Notes under the pieces: model-generated
What the model was told of the DNA's origin: nothing
The model's input: only the letters and a program-made list of their open reading frames with translations
Database searches by the model: none
Shown: in pieces, positions 1-5,612 of the stretch
Position numbering within the stretch: the first letter of the stretch is position 1
Layout of the letters: each line of letters starts with the position of its first letter
Program-made: the position numbers and the translations under genes
Assembly: GCA_051746745.1 (NCBI GenBank)
Contig: JBNJFJ010000084.1
Coordinates: forward strand, 1 to 8,446
Direction of reading: 5' to 3'
Source: Halolactibacillus sp051746745
GTDB lineage: Bacteria > Bacillota > Bacilli > Bacillales > Amphibacillaceae
Length of the DNA stretch: 8,446 bases

Positions 1-915
1 ATGACGGATGAAGAAAGGTGTGAAGTCGTGGGGCAAGTCGATGTCTTTGCCCGGACGAGTCCGAAAAATAAGTTGCAGCTCGTCGAAGCACTCCAAACAA
101 ACGGTGAGATTAGTGCGATGACAGGAGATGGGGTCAATGATGCACCAGCACTAAAGCGCGCTGATATTGGTGTCGCGATGGGGATTAAAGGGACAGAGGT
201 CGCTAAAGAAGCATCAGAAATGGTCCTTGTCGATGATAATTTCAAAACCATTGTCAATGCGGTTAAAGAAGGTCGGCGGGTATATGATAACTTAAAGAAA
301 ACGATTCTTTTCATTTTACCGACCAACGGTGCTGAAGCCTTTCTAGTGATGGCGGCTCTATTATTAGGCATTACCATGCCGCTCTCAGCGGTACAAATTC
401 TTTATGTGAATATGGTGACAGCGGTGACTGTTGCCTTAGCGTTGGCGTTTGAACCAATTGAGCGGGGCACAATGGAGAAACCACCAAGGAAATCAACCGA
501 ACGTCTACTGAGTCCTTACTATATGTTCCGGATTGTGTTTGTGGCGTTATTAATTGGGGGATCGATTCTGTTACTTTATCCGCGCTGGGTTGAACAATAC
601 GGCCAAGAGAATGTCAGCACGATTACACTACATGCGCTCGTCTTTGCGCAATTGTTTCATATGTTTAATGTGCGTAATGAACGACACTTTAGTTTAAATA
701 AAGACTTCTTTAAAAATAAAGCGGCCTTTATTGTGTCAGCACTGCTCATCGCTATCCAATTACTAGTGACGTATGTGCCATTTATGCAAGTGGCGCTTGA
801 TTTGCGTCCTATCTCAGTTCAAGAGTGGTTTTATCCGGTGTTAATTGGCCTCGGCGTCTTTATCATCGTTGAAATTGAAAAGTTGGTGACCCACCGGGTA
901 TTTAAACGGAAGTAG
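1..915 (+). CDS. P-type cation-transporting ATPase, C-terminal part (5' end outside window)
   Basis: This is the C-terminal 304 residues of an integral-membrane ATP-driven cation pump. The frame is open at base 1, and the first ATG is internal because the P-domain is already under way. The segment VFARTSPKNK is followed by the hinge motif TGDGVNDAP (residues 41-49), which coordinates Mg2+ in the HAD-type phosphorylation domain. Hydrophobic segments at about 100-122, 128-150, 176-193, 206-224, 241-260 and 276-293 correspond to M5-M10 of type II pumps. The phosphorylated DKTGT site and M1-M4 lie upstream of the window. M5 keeps Asn and Glu (N109, E112), but M6 reads NMVTAVT, with Ala141 where SERCA-type Ca2+ pumps have a ligand Asp (NLVTDG). 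The pump therefore probably belongs to the PMA1-like branch of uncertain ion specificity, not to canonical Ca2+-ATPases. No terminator separates it from the small gene that follows. Family assignment is firm; the transported ion is unknown. Confidence 0.95.
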   Translation: MTDEERCEVVGQVDVFARTSPKNKLQLVEALQTNGEISAMTGDGVNDAPALKRADIGVAMGIKGTEVAKEASEMVLVDDNFKTIVNAVKEGRRVYDNLKKTILFILPTNGAEAFLVMAALLLGITMPLSAVQILYVNMVTAVTVALALAFEPIERGTMEKPPRKSTERLLSPYYMFRIVFVALLIGGSILLLYPRWVEQYGQENVSTITLHALVFAQLFHMFNVRNERHFSLNKDFFKNKAAFIVSALLIAIQLLVTYVPFMQVALDLRPISVQEWFYPVLIGLGVFIIVEIEKLVTHRVFKRK

Positions 916-990
916 TAAAAAATGATGGATATATTTTGGCGTTAAGGGTATATATAGATGATTCTAATAGGACACGAAGGAGGAAACGAC

Positions 991-1101
991 GTGACTTGGT
1001 TATATGTTGGGCTAGGTATTATTTTAATAGGGTCAAGTCTTTGGGGATGGATCGCAAGATATAAGTGGGCGGAGAAACAGGTAGATAAACTGAACGACTA
1101 A
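991..1101 (+). CDS. Single-pass membrane microprotein (36 aa), hypothetical
   Basis: This is a short frame with a GTG start and a TAA stop. A full Shine-Dalgarno AAGGAGG (977-983) sits seven bases before the start, which is the main reason for calling it real. The product has a hydrophobic helix at about residues 3-21 (WLYVGLGIILIGSSLWGW) followed by a charged tail rich in Lys, Glu and Asp, so it is predicted to be a one-helix membrane protein with a soluble C terminus. It lies 75 bases behind the P-type ATPase, with no hairpin between them, and just ahead of a strong terminator. It is therefore probably co-transcribed with the pump. Small single-helix proteins can modulate or stabilise P-type pumps (KdpF, MgtR, phospholamban-like peptides), so a similar role is conceivable, but this rests on position and topology only. 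I recognise no family. Confidence 0.65.
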   Translation: MTWLYVGLGIILIGSSLWGWIARYKWAEKQVDKLND

Positions 1102-1157
1102 CTTTAAGTTAGACAATCATTCTATCGCAGATCGGTAAGTGAAGTTTGAATCAATAG

Positions 1158-1192
1158 AAAAGGCGCTAAACCAGATGGTTTAGCGCCTTTTT
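1158..1192. terminator. Bidirectional intrinsic terminator
   Basis: A 15-bp perfect stem (1158-1172 with 1177-1191) has the core GGCGCTAAACC and a four-base loop AGAT. There is a T run on the plus strand and a matching A run on the other side, so it can work in both directions. It lies between the end of the microprotein gene (+) and the end of the converging minus-strand gene, whose stop codon begins two bases beyond it. Confidence 0.93.
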
Positions 1193-1193
1193 G

Positions 1194-2422
1194 TTACAGT
1201 GAATCGAGAATCAAACGGAAAAAGTCATCCTCGTCATCATCATCGAACGCATCAGCCATGTCTTTAAAAATAGAGAAGAAGACATGCCCGAGTGGAGTAA
1301 CTGTGATCGCCGATAGTTCTTTAAAACTTAACGTGTTTACCGGGGTGTAATCATGATAATCAAGCTTCACCAAACCGAATGGTTCAAAGGCAGGTAACAC
1401 GTCTAAAAAGAAGCTATCCAAAGTCGGACGTAGATGAGATGTGTAACCAAGGAGTGGTTTAAACAATGGATGGTCCGCTTTGATTGCTTCACCTGGTGGG
1501 AACGTACTCAGTATCTCAGCAAAGTTAATTTGGTCTACTTGAAGCCAGCCGAGAAGATGTTCACCATTACGAACATCTAATAATCGCCAGTCAACACCAT
1601 GCCAGAAGACTTCCATTACATAAGCCACTTGTGCTTCTATTTCAGCATTCAAGTAGTCAGTGACGAAGTCGGTCGGAATTAAATAATTCCCGTCAATAAT
1701 GAAAAAGTCACCGGCCTCCGCGAATGCATATAATAGGTGGAAAGGAGGAATATCTCGCTGGTTTAAGGTGGGCTTTTCGAAAAGGTTTAAGTCGTTCATG
1801 TCATCAAAGTCCTTCCAAAAGGCACGCGTTAAATGCTGGGTGCTATTGGTAACCTTATGACGTTGTTTTTGACTAAGGGCTTTAAGAAAAGCGTTAAACA
1901 TATCAAAAAAGGGCGGTTGGTCAAAATCAATCGTCTTTAACGGGGCCACAAGTAAGTCGTCGACATCAAGCCCACTGGATGCTTCACGATTATTCGTATG
2001 ATTCGTTGTTGGTTGATGATAAAGATTCGGATCATTTTCAAATGTCCAGTCGAGAAAATCCGTTGTCGTTTCATATGTATCAAACCGGTGCATAAAGAAC
2101 GCTTTCTCTTTACATAAGTCTTTAATGGCTGTTTTTTCTTCTGGTGAAATCCAGTTGCGATTACTAAGTGTATCGGCGAGCTTTTTAAACGTCGCTAAAT
2201 ACGGGCCAACATCACTTTTGGCGCTAAATAAGTATTTTCTAATGTAGTAGTCACCTAGAAAGGATAAGATCAATGTATCATAATAGTGAGGGGGTTCCAT
2301 CTGTTCATCTTCAATAAAATCATAAAAATTCTCTGCGTTAATCATATGCTTATCAATCGTTTTCGTTGTTAACTTTTTCGCTTCCAAGTCCTGCTTAAAA
2401 GCATCCAGTATCGTAGCTGTAG
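1194..2422 (-). CDS. Conserved-looking hypothetical protein, N terminus hidden in assembly gap
   Basis: A minus-strand gene of at least 408 codons ends at 1194. The first usable start inside known sequence is a TTG at 2387, giving 397 aa. That start has only a poor ribosome site, and the frame stays open upstream of it to the N run, adding residues ending in LDAFKQD. The real start is therefore probably in the gap. The first part (…AKKLTTKTIDKHMINAENFYDFI) resembles the helical pattern of integrase core-binding or SAM-like domains (L-x-x-KTI-x-x-H-x-x-N-x-x-x-F), but no catalytic Arg-His-Arg-Tyr set of a recombinase is visible. The remainder is soluble and rich in aromatic and acidic residues. 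One segment around IPPFHLLYAFAEAGDFFII looks like a helix-turn pair of a winged-helix type. The C terminus carries a DDDDEDD cluster. No transmembrane helix or Cys/His metal site is seen. I do not recognise the family and assign no function. It faces away from the chemoreceptor gene, so the gap should hold two divergent promoters. Confidence 0.8.
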
Positions 2423-2522
2423 NNNNNNNNNNNNNNNNNNNNNNNNNNNNNNNNNNNNNNNNNNNNNNNNNNNNNNNNNNNNNNNNNNNNNNNNNNNNNN
2501 NNNNNNNNNNNNNNNNNNNNNN
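2423..2522. other. Assembly gap (100 N)
   Basis: A run of exactly 100 N, the conventional placeholder for a scaffold gap of unknown length. It hides the 5' end of the minus-strand gene and the promoter of the chemoreceptor gene, which begins 18 bases after it. Confidence 0.97.
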
Positions 2523-2539
2523 AAAAGGGGATTTAAACT

Positions 2540-4231
2540 ATGAAGAAAATAGGATTTAAAAGTTTAAGGCAGCGCATCTTAACAGGATTTTTGGCGGTTG
2601 TGTTACTAACCGCTGTCATCATTGGGTATAATGTGATTCAAATGCGTGAAACAAATAGACAGGCAGAAGCGTTAATCGAACAGGAAATGCCTGTGTTAAT
2701 TGTTAATGAACAATTAGCGATTAATATGTTAGAGCGAATGCATCTTCTTAATTCATATGTCTTATATGATGCGAATGCTTACGTTAAAACGTTCAATAGT
2801 CGAAGGGAATCAAGTATCGCTCTAGAAGAGAAAGCTCTTCAGTTAAGTGATTCAGCTACGTTAGAAGAATTAATTGCATTAAAAGTCGAGTGGGGGGAGA
2901 CGGCGAATACGGTCATTGAACGGATTGAAGCAAATGATCGTGATGGGGCGGTCTCAATGATGCAAATCCAACTCGCACCGAAAGCTACCCAATTAATTGA
3001 AGGCTTTAAAACTGAAGCAGCTGAAAGTGAAGAGACAATTGCGATGCTCGGGGAAGACATGATTGATGCCAATGAATTAATGGTACAATCGGTGTTGATT
3101 TTAGGTGTGGTGACCGTTATCGTGTCCGTTGTTTTAGCGCTGGTCACAACAAAAGCTATTACAGTGCCAATTAAAAAGGTAACTGAGCGCATGCAAGCGA
3201 TCGGTAAGGGAGAATTATACCACCCAGCCTTTGTAACGTCTTTAAAAGATGAAGCGGGACAACTTATGCTTGCGACGAATGACATGAACGCGCATATGCA
3301 TGACTTGATTGAGGAACTAGAGAAGGTTTCTTCAACGGTCGGCAGTCAAAGTGACACCCTCACCGTCACAGCGGAAGAAGTAACCAATGGGACCGATCAA
3401 ATCGCAGTCACCATGGGTGAGTTAGCTGAAGGTGCTGAATCACAAGCGATGCATGCGGCTGACTTATCAGAAGGCATGCAGTCATTTAATGAACAAGTGA
3501 TGACGGCCTATCATAAAGGTGAAGCGGTGAATGAAGAGACACAAGAAGCCAGCCGGGTTGCGAATGAAGGACGCGCGGTCATGAGGCAAAATGTTGAACA
3601 GATGCAAGAAATTGACCGGGTGATTCACGCTTCTGTTGAACGAGTAGAAGTACTTGATCAATCATCGAAACAAATTTCATCGATGGTCAGTGTGATAGAA
3701 GATATTGCTGAACAAACGAATCTGTTGGCGCTTAATGCTTCTATAGAAGCAGCCCGAGCAGGTGAGCACGGGAAAGGCTTTAGTGTTGTGGCAGACGAAG
3801 TAAGAAAACTGGCTGAACAAGTCAGTACTTCAGTAAAAGATATTACCGGAACGGTAACGGATATCCAGCGTGAATCAGGCACGGTTCGAAAAGATTTGGA
3901 ATCCGGTTATGAAGCGGTTCAATCAGGAGCGAAACAAATGGTTGAAACAGAGAAAATGTTCGAGCGGATTGATGAGGTTGTGAATCAATCAGCTAGTGGG
4001 ATTGATGTGATTTCTCAGGCCTTAAATGATATGTCAGACCGAAGTAAACAACTATTGTCTAAACTTGAGGAAATCGCCTCTATTTCTGAACAGTCAGCAG
4101 CCGGTGTTGAAGAAACCTCTGCGTCCGTTCAGGAAGTGAGTGGATCGATGAATAATATAACGGCAGGTGCCGCGGAGTTATCCGGCTTGGTTGTACAAAT
4201 GAAACGGATTGTTGAGCGATTTAAGCTGTAA
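2540..4231 (+). CDS. Methyl-accepting chemotaxis protein (transmembrane chemoreceptor)
   Basis: A complete 563-residue chemoreceptor. It starts at an ATG with AAAAGGGG (2523-2530) nine bases upstream. It senses a ligand outside the cell and controls the CheA kinase through CheW, steering flagellar motility. Layout: a short basic N terminus; TM1 at about 11-33; an extracellular helical domain at about 34-182 of the four-helix-bundle type (no Cache/PAS signature seen); TM2 at about 183-204; HAMP at about 204-258 with the conserved Pro210; then a long coiled-coil signalling domain. The hairpin tip is unmistakable: IEDIAEQTNLLALNASIEAA (386-405) followed by ARAGEHGKGFSVVADEVRKL. About 170 residues follow the tip, consistent with the long (44-heptad) class found in Bacillus. 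A Glu/Gln-rich stretch near 523-535 (VEETSASVQEVSG) is a plausible methylation region. There is no C-terminal CheR-tethering pentapeptide. The ligand cannot be inferred. It ends at its own terminator and is probably monocistronic. Its start is secure, but the promoter is in the gap. Confidence 0.97.
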   Translation: MKKIGFKSLRQRILTGFLAVVLLTAVIIGYNVIQMRETNRQAEALIEQEMPVLIVNEQLAINMLERMHLLNSYVLYDANAYVKTFNSRRESSIALEEKALQLSDSATLEELIALKVEWGETANTVIERIEANDRDGAVSMMQIQLAPKATQLIEGFKTEAAESEETIAMLGEDMIDANELMVQSVLILGVVTVIVSVVLALVTTKAITVPIKKVTERMQAIGKGELYHPAFVTSLKDEAGQLMLATNDMNAHMHDLIEELEKVSSTVGSQSDTLTVTAEEVTNGTDQIAVTMGELAEGAESQAMHAADLSEGMQSFNEQVMTAYHKGEAVNEETQEASRVANEGRAVMRQNVEQMQEIDRVIHASVERVEVLDQSSKQISSMVSVIEDIAEQTNLLALNASIEAARAGEHGKGFSVVADEVRKLAEQVSTSVKDITGTVTDIQRESGTVRKDLESGYEAVQSGAKQMVETEKMFERIDEVVNQSASGIDVISQALNDMSDRSKQLLSKLEEIASISEQSAAGVEETSASVQEVSGSMNNITAGAAELSGLVVQMKRIVERFKL

Positions 4232-4253
4232 TACCGTCTTTTGATTCTATAGG

Positions 4254-4288
4254 AAAGGTGATAAAGCAGATGCTTTATCATCTTTTTT
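4254..4288 (+). terminator. Intrinsic terminator of the chemoreceptor gene
   Basis: A 14-bp stem (4254-4267 with 4272-4285, one G-T pair) has core TGATAAAGC and the four-base loop AGAT, then a run of T to 4288. It begins 22 bases after the stop codon of the chemoreceptor. Confidence 0.88.
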
Positions 4289-4309
4289 AAAATTTTAGAT
4301 AGGTTTCTT

Positions 4310-4339
4310 TAGCCATATAGCTGTGAGATAAGTTATACT
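4310..4339 (+). promoter_or_regulatory. Candidate sigma-A promoter of the TraB-family gene
   Basis: The -10 box TATACT (4334-4339) matches five of six consensus bases. The upstream box TAGCCA (4310-4315) matches TTGACA at four of six, with an 18-base spacer. The site lies after the previous terminator and 36 bases before the start codon, where a promoter is needed. The weak -35 keeps confidence moderate. Confidence 0.45.
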
Positions 4340-4375
4340 AGAAAGATAAGACTGAAAAAAAGGTAGGACTTAAAT

Positions 4376-5239
4376 ATGGATACAGATCAATTAGCAGCAT
4401 CTGAACAAACTGAATCAAATGAACAAGCGAATACGGTCGTTAGAATTGAACAAGACGGTAAAACCTACATACTTATCGGAACAGCTCACGTGTCTAAAAC
4501 AAGTGCAGATGAAGTAAAAGCAGTTATTGAGAGAGAACAACCGGATGCGGTATGTATTGAATTAGATGAACAACGCTATCAATCGATGATGGATAGCGAT
4601 AAGTGGAAGAAGATGGACATCTTTAAAGTTATTAAAGATAAGAAAGCCACACTGTTATTAATGAACTTAGCGATTTCTTCTTTCCAAAAGCGGATGGCTA
4701 AGCAATTTAATATTGAGGCAGGTCAAGAGATGATGCAGGGTATTAAGTCGGCTGAGGATGTTGGCGCAGAACTTGTCCTTGCGGACCGTAATATCCAAAT
4801 CACCTTCTCACGTATTTGGGGTAATGTTGGTACAAAAGGAAAGCTCATGTTACTTACACAAGTGATGGCCGGTATTTTTTCTAATGAATCNNNNNNNNNN
4901 NNNNNNNNNNNNNNNNNNNNNNNNNNNNNNNNNNNNNNNNNNNNNNNNNNNNNNNNNNNNNNNNNNNNNNNNNNNNNNNNNNNNNNNNNNCCGATTACAT
5001 CGCTTAATCCATTAATGGCCGCAGGTTGGGTCAGTGGACTTGTTCAAGCCTACGTGAAAAAACCAAAAGTGAGTGATTTTGAAGCGCTTAGTGATGATGT
5101 ATATACCGTGAAGGGTTTTTGGCAAAATAAAGTGACGCGTATTTTGCTTGTCGTTATGTTAGCTAACTTAGGCTCAACACTCGGTACCATTATCGCGAGT
5201 ACGGATGTCATTCGGTTATTCATTGAAAATATCTTTTAA
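4376..5239 (+). CDS. TraB/PrgY-family membrane protein, centre missing in assembly gap
   Basis: It begins at an ATG preceded by AAAGGTAGG (4358-4366). About 171 residues before and 83 after a 100-N gap are readable. The N-terminal part has the family signature GTAHVS (residues 35-40, a GxxH motif), then IELDEQRY (61-68) and the ADRNIQITFSR block (136-146). After the gap come PITSLNPLMAAGW, AYVKKPKVSDFE, VKGFWQNKVTR and a hydrophobic C-terminal segment, all typical of the family's conserved C-terminal membrane region. The family relates to TIKI-type and EreA-type proteins, and a metalloprotease-like activity has been proposed from paired GxxH motifs. Enterococcal PrgY/TraB reduces endogenous sex-pheromone activity; the chromosomal homologues have no settled role. 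Members are usually near 380-400 residues, so probably over 100 residues, including the second GxxH, are missing here. The reading frame crosses the N run in phase only as a placeholder. It is flanked by terminators, so probably monocistronic. Confidence 0.88.
   Translation: MDTDQLAASEQTESNEQANTVVRIEQDGKTYILIGTAHVSKTSADEVKAVIEREQPDAVCIELDEQRYQSMMDSDKWKKMDIFKVIKDKKATLLLMNLAISSFQKRMAKQFNIEAGQEMMQGIKSAEDVGAELVLADRNIQITFSRIWGNVGTKGKLMLLTQVMAGIFSNEXXXXXXXXXXXXXXXXXXXXXXXXXXXXXXXXXXPITSLNPLMAAGWVSGLVQAYVKKPKVSDFEALSDDVYTVKGFWQNKVTRILLVVMLANLGSTLGTIIASTDVIRLFIENIF
4891..4990. other. Assembly gap (100 N) inside the TraB-family gene
   Basis: A run of exactly 100 N, which is not a multiple of three and has the conventional unknown-gap size. 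Sequence on both sides belongs to the same protein family in the expected order, so the scaffolding is believable while the length is not. Confidence 0.97.
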
Positions 5240-5290
5240 CACCTAGAAGTGAAGTGACGAAACAGTCCTAAGAAGTTTTTAATTCATAAG

Positions 5291-5330
5291 AAAAGCAGCA
5301 CCGACATAGAAGATGGGGTGCTGCTTTTTT
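5291..5330 (+). terminator. Intrinsic terminator of the TraB-family gene
   Basis: A 12-bp perfect stem AAAAGCAGCACC (5291-5302) pairs with 5317-5328 across a 14-base loop, and the T run continues to 5330. It lies 51 bases after the stop codon. The A run on the left side may allow some activity in the other direction. Confidence 0.87.
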
Positions 5331-5359
5331 GAATGTTGCATACAAAAAAGAGGGGTTTT

Positions 5360-5408
5360 ACGTCATTAAGTGAATATTATATTAAAAGTAGCCACGATTT
5401 AATGACGT
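5360..5408. repeat. Inverted repeat, 10-bp arms (ACGTCATTAA / TTAATGACGT)
   Basis: Perfect arms at 5360-5369 and 5399-5408 are separated by a 29-base AT-rich spacer. No T run follows, and the terminator of the upstream gene is already complete at 5330, so this is not a second terminator. It could be a protein-binding site or a cruciform; no function is assigned. Confidence 0.6.
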
Positions 5409-5461
5409 CTGATTATCGTGTTAAATAAAGATTCACGGAGAACAAGTTAGTGAAAGCGTAT

Positions 5462-5534
5462 ACAAACTTTTTGATGGTAACAGGAGAATGTGTTGATTTT
5501 ATGTGGTTTTCGTTGGAAGTGAAAAAAAGTTTGT
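5462..5534. repeat. Inverted repeat, 11-bp arms (ACAAACTTTTT / AAAAAGTTTGT)
   Basis: Perfect arms at 5462-5472 and 5524-5534 have a 51-base spacer. The right arm ends nine bases before the -35 box of the operon promoter. The arms are A/T-rich, so chance is a stronger possibility than for the other repeat. A distal regulator site is possible. Confidence 0.45.
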
Positions 5535-5542
5535 TAAAAGGT

Positions 5543-5571
5543 TTGACAAATATATCGATACCCCTTATAGT
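5543..5571 (+). promoter_or_regulatory. Sigma-A promoter of the transporter/OsmC operon
   Basis: A consensus -35 TTGACA (5543-5548), a 17-base spacer and the -10 TATAGT (5566-5571, five of six) form one of the strongest promoters visible here. Transcription should begin near 5577-5580, leaving an untranslated leader of about 35 bases. A second TATAGT at 5571-5576 is too far from the -35. The spacer and start region carry the putative operator. Confidence 0.85.
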
Positions 5572-5592
5572 ATAGTCATACCCCGAGGGGTA
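5558..5592. promoter_or_regulatory. Putative CsoR/CstR-type operator overlapping the promoter
   Basis: The heptamer ATACCCC occurs at 5558-5564 and again at 5578-5584, 20 bases apart, so about two helical turns. The second copy is half of the perfect palindrome TACCCC-GA-GGGGTA (5579-5592). The first begins an imperfect palindrome ATAC-8 bases-GTAT (5558-5573) spanning the -10 box. C/G-tract palindromes flanked by AT are the usual binding sites of the all-helical CsoR/RcnR/CstR repressors, and the position over the -10 and start site is right for repression. The regulator gene is not in the window, so the assignment is by resemblance only. Confidence 0.55.
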
Positions 5593-5612
5593 AGTTAGAG
5601 AGGAGCGAATTT

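Larger units (their letters stand above)
5331..5542. other. Gene-free region upstream of the transporter/OsmC operon
   Basis: Some 210 bases between a terminator and the operon promoter (within a 373-base gap between genes) show no coding frame with a ribosome site and no tRNA-like fold. What it does hold is two perfect inverted repeats, listed separately, and AT-rich sequence just upstream of the -35 box that could serve as an UP-like element. Confidence 0.6.

Noticed and set aside
1..3. ATG at the first base as the true start of the ATPase
   Set aside because: The residues that follow are already inside the phosphorylation domain. A P-type pump needs several hundred residues before this point, so the gene begins outside the window.
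946..951. GGGTAT resembling a sigma-B -10 box before the microprotein
   Set aside because: No GTTTAA-like -35 exists at 12-16 bases upstream, and the microprotein can be transcribed from the ATPase promoter.
1194..2387. Calling the minus-strand protein a phage integrase
   Set aside because: Only a short N-terminal helical pattern resembles the core-binding domain. The catalytic domain and att-like repeats are absent.
2839..3285. Minus-strand open frame inside the chemoreceptor gene
   Set aside because: It is antisense to a strongly conserved gene, has no recognisable domain, and has an unnatural Ser/Thr/Ile-rich composition typical of shadow frames. The frame at 3658-3882 is rejected for the same reasons.
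5474..5575. Possible 33-codon frame starting ATG at 5474 upstream of the transporter
   Set aside because: There is no ribosome site at the start; the AGGAGA at 5482-5487 is inside the frame and badly spaced for later starts. The frame also runs through the operon promoter.
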